Part shown: piece by piece, positions 1 through 9,435 of the stretch
Position numbering within the stretch: position 1 is the stretch's first letter
How the letters are laid out: each line of letters opens with the position of its first letter
Source of the DNA: Chara braunii
Taxonomy: Eukaryota; Streptophyta; Charophyceae; Charales; Characeae
Assembly: GCA_003427395.1 (NCBI GenBank)
Contig: BFEA01000006.1
Location: 5,478,513 to 5,501,508, forward strand
Direction of reading: 5' to 3'
Length of the DNA stretch: 22,996 nt
Position numbers and translations under genes: made by a program
The notes under the pieces: model-generated
What the model saw: only the letters and a program-made list of their open reading frames with translations
Database searches by the model: none
What the model was told of the DNA's origin: nothing

Positions 1-219
1 TATTTTTTTTGCAGTTTGCATGCTCAGAACTGTCTATTGATGCTGTATATCTCTTTTTCCGTTGAATTGCATTTTAATTTATTTTATTTCTTGAAGAGAA
101 TTACAATTACTTTGTACCCCGTATTTGCCCTTTTTACCCGAAGAAAGAAAAGTACACGACGAATGCGCTTGAACTAACGATTCGTTTTCATTTTTGTCTT
201 CATGTTTTGTATGTTCCAT

Positions 220-315
220 ACTTCCTCCTCCCTGTTCCTTCCTGCTCTCTACACAACGATATTTTGTAATTTCTCCTCCCTATTCCTCCCTACTCTCTAC
301 ACAATAATTTGGTAT
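220..315 (+). repeat. Short pyrimidine-rich tandem duplication
   Basis: Two diverged copies of about 45 bp, each running from a CTCCTCCCT-like start through CTCTCTACACAA to an AT-rich end, lie side by side at about 223-267 and 270-312. They precede the Helitron remnant and probably belong to an intron or 5' region of it. Positions 1-200 upstream are AT-rich and hold nothing I recognise. Confidence 0.45.
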
Positions 316-354
316 ATTGTCCTTTCTTCTCTGTGCTTTCTCCTCCCAACGTTA

Positions 355-1155
355 GCCGAAAGTTCTCGGGCTGCCGTTGAAAGAACACGATCTGTAGCAA
401 GAGAACGGCAAAGACGTTTCAGACAAAGACACATTGAGAATATCCAGCCACAAATCAACAATGCACGCGTTCACACATCTGCCTTATTCGTGCAGCAACT
501 TTCAGTCGACATAATTAATCTCGAAAATAGAACGCCTCGCACACACTGTGAAGCAAAAAAGTGGCCTCACGAACACCCGTGGACATCACTCTGTTGCCGG
601 CGTGAAAAAGTACAACCTTCACTCTGGACGTATCTTGACACGATGACACCTGTTGTCCGAGTATTACATCTATGGGAAATAGATAGCCGACGTGGTAGAT
701 TGTTACGATCGTGGGCACGCCAATTCAATATTGCGCTTGCCCTTGCATCCCAATCCGTTAAAGAAACCAGACGCCCGCTGGACGCTGGTCAGGTATGCTG
801 AGAATAGAAGGTCAGCTTCAACAACATATCGGTCCACTACTCCCAAATGAAAATCAACAGCCATCATTTGCCCAGATATCCTCCCACGAATCCTGCTTTC
901 AATCACAGATCAAACAAGTCCTTTTCCATGGCAAAGACGACAATTTCCTGTCCGTCCAGCCTTTGCAATTACAATAAACAAATCCCAAGGACAGCCCATC
1001 AAGCATGCGGCATCAACCTTCGCCAACCGGCCTTTGCCCATGGCCAACTTTACGTTGCCGCATTCCGTTTTGGTGACCCCTCTCACATCCGATTTGCCCT
1101 CCCAACTGAACTTAATCAAACAACAAATATTGTGTACAAATAAAGTCTTGCATGA
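355..1155 (+). pseudogene. Helitron Rep/helicase gene, internally deleted fossil
   Basis: Remnant of the rolling-circle transposase of a Helitron. The N-terminal part (355-801) starts after a possible splice acceptor, with a basic segment SRAAVERTRSVARERQRRF, followed by a decayed Cys motif (THCEAKKWPHE...LCC, first Cys replaced by Arg) and then FNIALALAS. After a frame change near 795 it continues as LRIEGQLQQHIGPLL and NENQQPSFAQI, the block that normally precedes the Rep domain in Helitron proteins. Near 890-922 it jumps directly to the far C-terminus of the Pif1-like helicase: FPWQRRQFPVRPAF, then TINKSQGQ, then after a one-base shift near 1010 GINLRQPAFAHGQLYV and TNIVYK. The HUH nickase and helicase motifs I to IV are therefore absent. 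A stop at 1141-1143 cuts the last few codons. Family assignment rests on these motif strings; the exact ends of the Helitron were not found. Confidence 0.8.
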
Positions 1156-1238
1156 TCTGTCCATTAAGATGCTCCACCTCACCTTCTGTTTTCTTCATTG
1201 CTCTCATAATTCCATACGTTTCGTTGTCCTCTGTGCAG

Positions 1239-2209
1239 GTCCTCCAACGACACCAACAACTCCCAAAAAACTCAAAACTGCATCATCCAACTCTACATCT
1301 CCCACTTCTACCCCACCAACAAATACATCCTCCCAACCTTCCCCCACCATACATACAACACCTACTACTACACCAACTCCTCCCCCCGACACAACACAAT
1401 CTTCTCCATCTCAGCAAACCACTGCAACTCCTTCATCACTACTATCAGATCCATTTGTTCTCGAACACCACGGTCTAGACGAACTTACGCTTAGCCAACT
1501 TGATATCCCTACACCACAACCTCACTATCAATCACGCTAAACCTCTGAAGGCAGCACTGATGACTACGCAAAATAGAATGGTTGGCATCATGTCCTTCGC
1601 ACTAACACCATTGAACATATAATCGACCAAATTCTATGGGAAGATATCCTCCTCATAGACCATGTTGCTTTTTCCCCCTCTCTCTACACTTTCTTCGCCA
1701 CATACAAGCGCAACCGAGAGCAAGAGCTTAATCGACCTCCGCCCAGCCCCTCCGTCACAACAAGATTCACATAATCCAAAACATTTCTACTGCAACTCCT
1801 CCAACGTGACCACTACCAAACCACAGGTTCTCATTTTGGCCTGCTGAAATATAGACACGATCGCATTCTCGACGCACACTAGAAGTACGCGTTCATCAGT
1901 TCAGCACAACCCACGCCACCACCCCTTCTTCTTCCCACAAGTGAAACAGATCCTGACTCGTGGTGCCCCCTTGCACCTTGGGGAATGTGCACGTGCCACT
2001 GCCCTTATCCATGACATGCTCAATTCTTACCACACAATTTCCATCTACAACATCCCGCACGCCCCACGGACCTGGGAATACCTCAGTCATCTCATGTTGG
2101 CCTGCTGAAATATAAACACGATCGCATTCTCGATGCACACCACAAGTACGCGTTCATCAGTTCAGCACAATCCACACCACCACCCCTTGCACCTTGGGGA
2201 TGTGCGCGT
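1239..2209 (+). pseudogene. Decayed Thr/Pro-rich reading frame, unknown product
   Basis: One reading frame stays mostly open from a possible splice acceptor (CTGTGCAG ending at 1239) to the edge of the LTR element at 2209. It first encodes a low-complexity Thr/Pro/Ser linker (about 1240-1440), then an acidic stretch (FVLEHHGLDELTLSQLD), then after the stop at 1538-1540 a more ordinary sequence (IEHIIDQILWEDILLIDHVAF, shortened here to its core IIDQILWEDILL) and a segment GLLKYRHDRILDAH. Further stops occur at about 1572, 1771, 1880 and 1990. The frame survives the stops and the 261-bp duplication inside it is a multiple of three, so I infer former coding. It may be a downstream exon of the Helitron gene or an unrelated host gene. 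No family is recognised. Confidence 0.4.
1836..2195 (+). repeat. 261-bp in-frame tandem duplication, second copy shortened
   Basis: The segment starting TTGGCCTGCTGAAATATA at 1836 recurs at 2097, an offset of 261 bases (87 codons). About 90 bases match closely. The second copy then lacks the stretch between ACCCCTT and GCACCTTGGGGA that the first copy has at about 1927-1968; a CCCCTTG-like microhomology sits at the join. The second copy is cut by the LTR element at 2210. Confidence 0.75.
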
Positions 2210-2654
2210 TGTGAGGAAACCCGGGGAGGGGACGCCTATTGCTCGCTAAAGCCAAGGGCCACAGCGCCTGTCACTCGCTGCGCCCGCTTCCGAGGTCCTC
2301 AGCGATCAATAGGGTACCGGGGTTTACATGCCTGTTACACCCCTGCTCTTGAATGATCATTTAAAGTGAGTGGAAAGGATAAATAGGAGCAAAGAAAAAT
2401 AGACATAATAAAAAAAACTTTCAGCTCACTTATCTGAAATGCAAACAACTGGCACAAGGACGGATCTGTAACACTCCTCGAATAACTAGAACGAACCTAA
2501 TATATTTAGCTNTCTTATTCAATTATCACAAAGGCGTGAAGAAGCATAACTTGTTATTGAGGGGACCGGTTTATTCTCCTCACACTCNAGGCCATATTAG
2601 CAGNAGCTGCTCTGCATAAATTNATTCTNAAATCGTCTTTGATCACTGGCAATT

Positions 2655-2993
2655 CTCTACTTTTCAATAAACNGGCTTATTCATNAGTGCCTGCANGCAA
2701 CTTCACNTTTCAATAAACTGCCTCGATCATNAGCGCTATGGCCNCTGTTACTTTTCAATAGCTTGGTATGACCAACANTGNCNGCNACGCTGTCACATTT
2801 CAATAATCCGCCCTGATTACCAGCCCCTGCGGGCGCTGTCGCATTCGAAAAGAAAAGGGCTTGATCATTAGCCCCCGTGGCGCCGTCACATTTCAAAAAA
2901 AAAAAAACTGCCCTGATTACCAACGGCTGAGCGCGCTGTCGCATTCAAAAAGAAAAGGGCTTGATCATTAGGGCCCCTGGGCGCTGTCACATA
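2655..2993. repeat. Seven degenerate ~45-55 bp tandem units in 3' LTR
   Basis: Repeated units each begin with a TTTCAATAA- or ATTCAAAA-like stretch, pass through a (C)TTGATCATTAG or CTGATTACCA core and end with GCGCTGTCAC or a variant. Seven units can be laid end to end; the same array occurs in the other LTR at 21555-21893. Several units carry A runs that differ in length between the LTR copies. Confidence 0.7.
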
Positions 2994-3030
2994 ACACTCC
3001 GTCTCACTCTCTCGCTCCTCTCACACACGC

Positions 3031-3180
3031 TTACAACCACACAATCTCTTTCTCGCATGCACTCGCTCACACAGTCTCTCTCTCACACGCACTCGCTCAC
3101 ACAGTCTCTCTCTCACACGCACTCGCTCACATAGACTCTCCCTCTCACACACTCGCTCACATAGACTCTCCCTCTCGTCT
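3031..3180. repeat. Five 30-bp tandem repeats in 3' LTR
   Basis: The unit ACTCGCTCACACAGTCTCTC plus ten more bases recurs with an exact 30-bp period at 3061, 3091, 3121 and 3151, with a diverged first unit at 3031. It is a CT/CA-rich minisatellite and has no unique spacers. Confidence 0.85.
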
Positions 3181-4012
3181 TCTTCTTCCTTCTCTCTCCT
3201 TCTATCACTCACTTCGTATACAAACTCAAATTTTTACTCGATAAAAAGTCCCCCCTTCCCATAAGTTCGTTCCCCAGGAGGACTTGGAAAGTACCAGTTA
3301 TAGGTCCAGCCCCTCAGCCATACTAACAAGATACTCTGCAACTCACATTACCGATTTGTCGGTGTCCCACTAATTGTCTGACTTTTTATCACTTTTAGAG
3401 TTCGTTTACCTTTGTATGCACTGTCGAAATATCAGTTGCGCGGAGTTGAAAGTCGATTCAAATTCAAGACCGTTTGTGCTCAGCTACTCAAGAACTCTCT
3501 CGGCAGCCACAACGAATTAAACCAGTAGCCCGTTCGAGTAGTACCACGTCTTACTTGAATGATATGACCTCCAATTACACCGTCAAGAGTCTCAAAGCAC
3601 GTTACTCGCCACGCCTATTTCACTGCCGAGGGACAAGTACAGAATGTACAGAGCAGCGAAGCCTACGTACTCAGCGTTGAAACGTCACGAGAGATCGGCT
3701 AGCGGAAGTGTGACAGCCAGGTCAGTGTACTCTCGTCACATTGTCCTGTCAGCATCAAGACGACGCTGCTCATGCAGGTGCTGAGTCACTGCCCCTTCCC
3801 CGAATGACATTATCTACGTTTCCGCTGCGCACTGACCGCGCCTGCCGCATCTCTTCTCTCTGTCCGCCTCTCCATTTCCCGTTTACCATCTGGTCTCCGC
3901 TCGATCATCACGAACGGGTGCGAAACGTGCACTGCGCCCGACGGGCTACACATCAGCGGAAGAGGAGCAGTGTGAGGGCTGCGCACACAAGCCACGCTCG
4001 TCAACCCCTTTA

Positions 4013-5600
4013 CGTCCGCGATTCCTCGTTGCCATATCCGAATTTTCTCCGTTGACCACCACCTGCTCCTTCCCACACAGCCCGGGGTCGGGAACGGTAG
4101 CCCACATCCCAAACAGGGACACCCCAGTCACGTCACGTGCATCAGGCATGCCCACTGGGAGACTCCCTCCTTTCAGATCCCTTCTCCCTTCTTTGTTGCT
4201 AGTTTGTTGCCCGCTCCNGAAGTGCGATGTCCCCTTCCGCTCTGATAGCCAANGACGAGCTCTCCCTTCAACGTTCGAATGTGCATTCCCCTCTGTGCGC
4301 GCAGGCCANACTCTCTCCTCTGGCTGCTCCGCTCCAATCCCATCAGATCCACTTCTTCGCACTGCAGTCGCCGTCACCGTTGTCCAACCCTCGTTCCCTT
4401 GTCTGAGTCAACTGAACAGGTTGGGTGGCGCACACCTGGTTCGCCTTCCGAAACTCTCTTCTCCTCTTTCCTGCTCCCCGCTGTCGGCGCTGCCCAACCT
4501 TTGTCTCGCCCAACCGTCCTGCATGCGAGGGCTGGGTACACCTTGCATGCTCTCCCCAATCTTCTCGCTGACCTCCCCTATATGCCCTCCGACTGTAGGC
4601 CTTTCCGGAGCACAGGCACCTAAGAACCCAGGTACCCCAGTCCGAAATACCAGTACCGTGGGAATTCCAGTTCAGCGGTACCAACCGGGGTTGCAGCAGA
4701 AATACCAGGGAACTGTCCCAGTTGTCAGATAAGAGATCGTGCCAGGAACAAAAATACCGTAGTTCCGTGAGCTACCTATATTAGCCCAAGGGAATTACCG
4801 GTCACGACTTGGGAGCGCTTGGCCGCACCACTGGACCAAATATTTCTGGGTTTTTGCGCCGGTGGTCCTGAGCTGGAGAGCTGCGGCCAAAATTACAAGT
4901 GTCGTGGTTCTGGCGGACAGCCGCAGGCCAATTACCACAAGCAACCGCAGACCAGTAGTAGTAGACCAGCCTCAGTTCAACCCATAACCTGCATCAAACC
5001 ATACGATAGCCATGGCTATACCAACACAGTATCCATGCCTAAAATAGACATACCGGACGGCAAGGAATCGGCCTATGCCGTCAGGTACTAACGTCGTCCC
5101 AAGGAATAGCCATACCCTTGCACAAAACCCAATAACCGTACCAGAATCAAGAATGAAGAACCCGTAGTCATATCAGCGTTGTGCCTCCATACCAATGCCG
5201 GACCAACATCGAACATGAAATAATCATTATGAAATACCGCAGTCTCTGCCGTTACCAATGCCGAATCAAAATCGAACTGGAAATATGTCGATGTCGATCC
5301 AATACTGAGCCTGAAATATGGCGAATACCGTAGCATGCCGCAATGTCGTAATGATACCGAACCTGGAACATGTCGAATATCCTACGATGCCGCAGCCCCG
5401 TGGCAGCACCAAACCTCCCCGAACCACGTATCCGAATCGAACCAGATACCGAAGCAATACAGTCGGACCAAGGCAGCACCAACCCACGCTGACCGTGCGA
5501 CCCCACTCTCGAAACACTCCGACTGCGGCAAAGCTAGTGATCAGGTAAATCAGGTAAGTCACACTCACGATCTCGATTATCGAAAAATAGAGAGAATTGT
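4013..5600. other. Noncoding stretch between 3' LTR repeat and AT-rich tail
   Basis: No recognisable gene. A 226-codon open frame on the + strand (4052-4732) is Ser/Pro/Leu-rich, contains three N bases and shows no domain; in plant Tat-type elements an antisense ORF can occur in this position, but I see no support beyond its length. From about 4640 to 5460 the motif ATACC(A/G) recurs at least nine times among degenerate repeats, suggesting an old decayed satellite. Part or all of this region may still be LTR, because the right LTR copy is interrupted and cannot be compared. Confidence 0.4.
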
Positions 5601-5681
5601 TAGAATTAGAATAAATAAATAATCCGGGCTAAAACCGATCGCAAATAATTTGAGCTAAATTTGATCAAACATTTAATAATC

Positions 5682-6005
5682 GTGGTTTTTCTCCCCTTTC
5701 ATCATTCTTAATTATTTTTCTTATTTCTTAATCCTATCATCAAAAATAATAAAAATAAAAGCAATTTCATCAATTAAATAACAAAATTCCTTTGTTTGCT
5801 TTTTCTTTTATTGTTTTTGATCCCTTTTCTTACTTTTAATTCTATTACCAGAAATATCAAATAAGAAGGGCGATTCCCTTAAAATTAAATGTCGAAGAAA
5901 TGAAATAAAATAAAGAATATCCCGTTTTTCTCCCCCTTTTACTGTTTTCAATTTTTTTTCCCATTTTTAATTTTAATATTAAAATTAGAGATATACAAGG
6001 GTTCA
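5682..6005. repeat. Three AT-rich ~120-bp units with polypurine-tract-like runs
   Basis: Units starting at about 5682, 5800 and 5928 each begin with a TTTTTCTCCCCTTT-like or TTTTTCTTTTATT-like pyrimidine run, continue through TTCTTAATTATTTTTCTTA-like sequence and end in a stretch rich in A. On the element strand the runs read as purine tracts such as AAAAGGGGGAGAAAAACGGG, as expected for a polypurine tract near the 3' LTR. None is directly followed by a clear TG LTR start, so the true tract is not assigned. Confidence 0.45.
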
Positions 6006-6192
6006 TTCCCGCATCAGTTGTGCAATGTAAAAAGGCCACGCCAAGGCCTACTCTCATATTGTCGTCCCATGGCTAGCCGTTTCGGAAACAGACTCGGAGT
6101 GGGCGGAAATAAGGTAGACGTCAGCACGGCAGAAAAGGTAGTCCCTCTCGCCAATTTGGAAGGCTAGTCTCAACGGGCGACACCTCCAATTT

Positions 6193-6217
6193 TTAGGGGT
6201 GCTCTGGGTACCCCTAA
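6193..6217. other. Perfect 8-bp hairpin downstream of pol
   Basis: TTAGGGGT (6193-6200) and ACCCCTAA (6210-6217) are exact reverse complements around a 9-base loop, flanked by T runs on both sides. It lies about 190 bases past the pol stop in element orientation. Function unknown; it could be chance. The rest of 6061-6404 shows nothing recognisable. Confidence 0.35.
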
Positions 6218-6404
6218 TTTTCCCCAACAGTTCAGACAAAAGTCCCGACCAATCCTCCTTTAGGCAATTAATCTAAGGATCGGCCCGCCGAAATTAGGGT
6301 GGCCGACTGACCTTCGGCCCCCCGACAAACAAGCCCGGACCTCCTCTCGACGCCCCCGTCGAGCCCGCTCCGTCCTGATCAGACGATCCGTATAAGATTT
6401 AAAC

Positions 6405-7184
6405 TCACAAACGAGCTCGACTCTCATGTCTGCGCTTATCTGTCTGGCGCTTGGGTTTTTCTGGAACTCTAGGACTGAGAGGGTGTTTCATCCCTCTCTT
6501 CTGTCGTTGTCGCTTAGGTCTCGTTTTAGGGATGCTTCTCAGTCTCTTCCTTCGTTGGAGTGGCCGAGCTGCAGATGCTCCACCCCGTCTAATGCGGACT
6601 CTGAGCTTGGGTTTCCGCAACACCAAGAGCCATTTCCTTTTCTTACCTAATGTCAAGCCCTTCACCTTCCGGGTCTCTACCCTCTTCCTCTTTTTCGAGC
6701 TCTCTCCTCCCTCGAACCGTCTCGAAGGTCCCTCGTCTGTCACCTTAGCTTTCCCCTTTCCTTTAGGGTTAGACAATCTCTGGGCAGGAGTAGGAATCTC
6801 CCTTGTCCTAAGCAACTTCAACCTAGCCCCTGCCACAGGATCCTTCCACTTAGACCCATGTAATTCAGAAATCATATATGCTCCCCAACCGAGTGCGCCG
6901 ACTACGCGGTAAGGTCCCATCCATCTATTCGCCAACTTTCCCGACCATGTCCTTTTTAGTGCTGCATCGTAGAGAAGTACTAGGTCACCCACAGTAATCT
7001 TCTCCTTTCTAACCCTGACATCCTTATCCCATCTTTCCTTGCCCTTGCTTCTCTCTACCGCCAATCGATCAGCAACAGTCATGAGATTGTCCTCCAATCC
7101 ATAGGCTATTTGTCTCGTCCGGGCCGCCAGAAGCTCCTTTCGTGACACTATCTGCCCAGTCAACTGTAGTCCAACTATCGACAT
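6405..7184 (-). pseudogene. Integrase C-terminal domain (GPY module) with long basic tail
   Basis: C-terminal end of the Ty3/gypsy pol protein, involved in DNA binding and target choice by integrase. Within 259 codons, residues about 30-75 carry the linker seen after the catalytic core (MTVADRLAVERSKGKERWDK), then VGDLVLLYD and the GPY signature KLANRWMGPYRVVGALGWGA, which ends the conserved part. The remaining ~120 residues are strongly basic, Lys/Arg/Pro-rich and low in complexity, and end at a stop at 6405-6407. No chromodomain motif is visible. Its frame differs from the preceding core fragment (7443-7069), so a frameshift lies in the overlap 7184-7069. Confidence 0.85.
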
Positions 7185-7443
7185 GAAACTCTATGGGCAG
7201 AGGGCAGTGCCTCCCGAACCATAGTGTGTAAGGCGAGTATCCCGTGCTAACCCAAACTGTGACATTATCCGCCCAAATTGCGTATCGAAAGTATTTTGGC
7301 CAGTCGCTATCGTTACCTCTACACCACTTGGATAGGGACACTATCAATGATTGATGGCCTCGCTCTACAGGTGCATTGGATTGAGGGTGATAGGCAGTGG
7401 CTATTGATACTCTAGCTCCCGCTATCTTGAACACATTCTGCAC
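7069..7443 (-). pseudogene. Integrase catalytic core, second half only
   Basis: Carries the third catalytic residue of the DDE core: AYHPQSNAPVERGHQSL, where E is the catalytic glutamate, followed by WCRGNDSDWPKYFRYAIWA and YSPYTLWFGRHCPLPIEF, a well-conserved gypsy integrase stretch. The segment with the two catalytic aspartates, normally about 90-100 residues before this, is missing: the zinc-binding part ends at about 7450 and the sequence resumes at once with VQNVFKIAG. I therefore infer a deletion and a catalytically dead integrase. The frame shifts again near 7150. Confidence 0.85.
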
Positions 7444-7631
7444 CTCATCTGCTCGACGTCTTTGTACTGTCCTTCCAACCAGTATAGTCTCCGGACCTTC
7501 TCATATGTCCCTTTCACTCCTCTATGTCCACCGACCACACCATCGTGTAGTTTCGCTACTATGGACTGCTTCTCTTCCGGATCACAGATCACTCGCAGAG
7601 GCATTCCTGATCCTGTAGGTCTGCGGAACAA
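7422..7631 (-). pseudogene. Integrase N-terminal zinc-binding region, truncated
   Basis: Contains the His pair region LHDGVVGGHRGVKGTYEKV followed by VRRLYWLEGQYKDVE, typical of the H2C2 zinc-binding domain at the start of Ty3/gypsy integrases. The usual Cys pair should follow after about 7 more residues; instead the deletion junction intervenes, and the CRMC seen there is read in a shifted frame of core sequence, so I regard it as fortuitous. Upstream, 7632-7711 links to RNase H with at least one frame break. Confidence 0.8.
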
Positions 7632-7711
7632 ATGCCCAGACCTAAGGCATTACTGTGTTGCCTGTCTCCTAATTTCTGAGTTCGAACTCTTCTCTCCTGA
7701 AGGATGCAGCC

Positions 7712-8348
7712 CTATAGTCCGGTACTTACCTTCCCTTCATAAAGGTTAACTAGGAATCGATCAGTGTGTCTAGGCTCATTCATAGTTAGTGTGGCGGCCA
7801 CTATTCGTCGCTCCGCCTCAATTGGAATCCGGAAAAGCCCATCGATTACCGCATTCTTTGTTCCCGAAATTCTTTCCACAGTATAATTGTAGAGCCGGAT
7901 CCTAATCAACCATCGCGCAATCGTGGGGTCTGTCAGACTGAAGTCTTTCTGTAAAACTGACGCCATAGCCGTAGGATCTACGCGTAGAGTGAATCGTCTC
8001 CCATATATGTAGTGTTTAAAAGCGTCTAAGCACCGTAATACAACTAACACTTCCTTCTTAAATTGACTGTAGTTTCAACGGTGTTGAGTGTACGACTTTC
8101 GAATCTCAGGGGCCTCTCCTTACCGTCAGCGTCCTTTTGAGAAAGTAGCCCTCCAACTAAACACGGTCGGCGTCCGTAGACACTATGAAGGGTCTGTTGG
8201 TCTCGTCCTCAAAGAATGGTACTCCCAGGATTTGTCCCCCTTCTTTAAATTCTTCCTTGACGGTTTGTACCGCAAGCTCCTGAGGAGAATCCCAATAAAA
8301 CCGCTCCGTTTTCCTAAGGAGAGTCCGTAGAGGCTCTGCCTTCTCCAC
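7712..8348 (-). pseudogene. RNase H domain of gypsy pol, frame-broken
   Basis: The tether and RNase H region that degrades the RNA strand during reverse transcription. The first part (8348-8157) has RFYWDSPQELAVQTVKEEF and the catalytic-Asp context FIVSTDADRV. A short piece in another frame (about 8140-8040) gives LLSQKDADGKERPLRFESRT, and 8050-7712 gives LRCLDAFKHYIYGRRFTLRV, VLQKDFSLTDPTIARWL and VERISGTKNAVIDGL, the usual RNase H end block. Frame changes occur near 8150 and 8045. The fold is recognisable but no continuous frame remains. Confidence 0.85.
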
Positions 8349-8386
8349 GTATCCACGTACGAAAATCCTCCAGTAGCCTACAACTC

Positions 8387-9412
8387 CTAGAGGAATCGGC
8401 AGACTTCGGTAGTGCTATGCAATGGAGTCGACCAGTTCAAGAGCTTATCTAACTTTCTCGGGTTCGCTTGGCACCCTCTCGAATCACATATGAATCCTAA
8501 AATCTTAATTGTCGATACAACCCACCGACTCTTCGTACCACTAACCGTCAGATTAGCTTCATCTAGCTGTTCCAGGACCGCGTAGATGTCCGTCAGGTGC
8601 TGCTCTACGAATCTCCTGATGCTAGGAGCTACCTCCGTCTCATCTTTCAATACGGGCCCTTTTATTGGGAAGTCGTCCAAAAAGACTTCAACTTTGTCAG
8701 GAATGAAGTCCTTTAGAACAGCTACCATAGCTCTCTGAAAGACTGCTCCATTGGTCCACCTCATGGGCACGACCATCATCTGCACTTATCCAAGTGGCGT
8801 GTGCATGGCAGTGAGGTGCCTATCCCTAAAATCTAGGGGTATCTCATCATAACCTGAAAATAAATCACAGACAAAGTAAATAGATTTGCCTGCCACTCCT
8901 TCCACTAATAGATCCACGTGCGGTATGGAGCCCACATCCCGAATTGTAACTGCATTAACCTTCTGAAGGTCCTGAAACCACCGGATCTTCCCACTAGGCT
9001 TCCTTAAGAATAACCACCTATTCGCGTAGGCGCTATCAGACGGTTCTGCCACATGCGACGCCATCTTTTCCTTTAGAAAGGCGATCACCTCTTCCTTCTC
9101 TTTTTGTGCAAACTTCCACCCTGCATCATTCCACGGAGTATGCGGAATCGTGTAGATCTTGGCAGGTTTCGCGTACCTAGGATCGATCCTCCCTCTTTCC
9201 GCGTCACTAAAAGCTATGGCCTTGTCGCAGGTCTTCAAAACTTCTTGCACGCGCTCCTTCTCTTGTTTAGTCAAATTTTCATATCCTATGTCCATCTCCG
9301 CTATCCTTTCTTTTGTCATCCGTTGCGGCTTCTTCTTCTTCCTCTCTTTAATCTTCCTAGCGATCTCTTCCTCAGATACCCCATCTAGTGCGGGTCGCTC
9401 TCGAGCCACCAC
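8387..9412 (-). pseudogene. Reverse transcriptase domain with one in-frame stop
   Basis: Copies element RNA into DNA. Residues about 100-150 have the thumb-proximal N-terminal block (NRWLFLRKPSGKIRWFQDLQ), motif A is CDLFSGYDE with catalytic Asp at about residue 183, and motif B-like TPLG lies before a TAA stop at 8788-8786. Translation in the same frame continues with PMRWTNGAVFQRAM (the usual Gly after Met is Arg) and the catalytic box FLDD in VEVFLDDFPIKGP, then ILGFICDSRG and NWSTPLHSTTEVCRFL. The FLDD box and the following PIKGP are typical of some gypsy lineages. The N-terminal 70 residues are a charged linker. Length and motif order fit the family; the stop and neighbouring shifts make it inactive. 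Confidence 0.9.
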
Positions 9413-9435
9413 CGCCGACTTAACTTTCTGTGCTA

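Larger units (their letters stand above)
2210..4012 (-). repeat. 3' long terminal repeat (left copy)
   Basis: Direct repeat partner of 21116-22901, starting TGTGAGGAAACCC on the + strand, which is the CA-ending 3' terminus in element orientation. From 2385 to about 2900 the two copies align without gaps at an offset of 18900 with few differences. Further right they diverge more and this copy has about 23 extra bases near 3372-3395. It holds two tandem arrays (about 2655-2993 and 3031-3180). Fifteen N bases lie between 2512 and 2786. The copy may extend beyond 4012 since the partner is cut there; no canonical CA end is visible at 4012. Confidence 0.85.

Noticed and set aside
202-350. Hydrophobic N-terminus of the first + strand frame as a signal peptide
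   Set aside because: It is read from a duplicated pyrimidine-rich tract upstream of a likely splice acceptor.
3031-3180. 30-bp repeats as a CRISPR array
   Set aside because: Units are directly adjacent with no unique spacers, inside an LTR of a eukaryotic element.
3021-3212. 63-codon minus-strand frame with repeated CERV/RERLCERV
   Set aside because: Simple product of the 30-bp minisatellite, which is a multiple of three.
3474-3680. 68-codon + strand frame repeated at 22362-22568 as a conserved small gene
   Set aside because: It is duplicated only because it lies in the LTR; substitutions between copies do not look protein-preserving.
4052-4732. 226-codon + strand open frame as an antisense ORF of the element
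   Set aside because: Low-complexity composition, three N bases, no motif; two other frames are open nearby too. Position alone is not enough.
6400-6412. TCACA at the pol stop as the outer end of the 3' LTR
   Set aside because: It matches the inverted end TGTGA, but no polypurine tract follows and no partner sequence exists to confirm it.
7400-7450. CRMC as the integrase Cys pair
   Set aside because: It arises in a frame shifted from the core sequence at the deletion junction.
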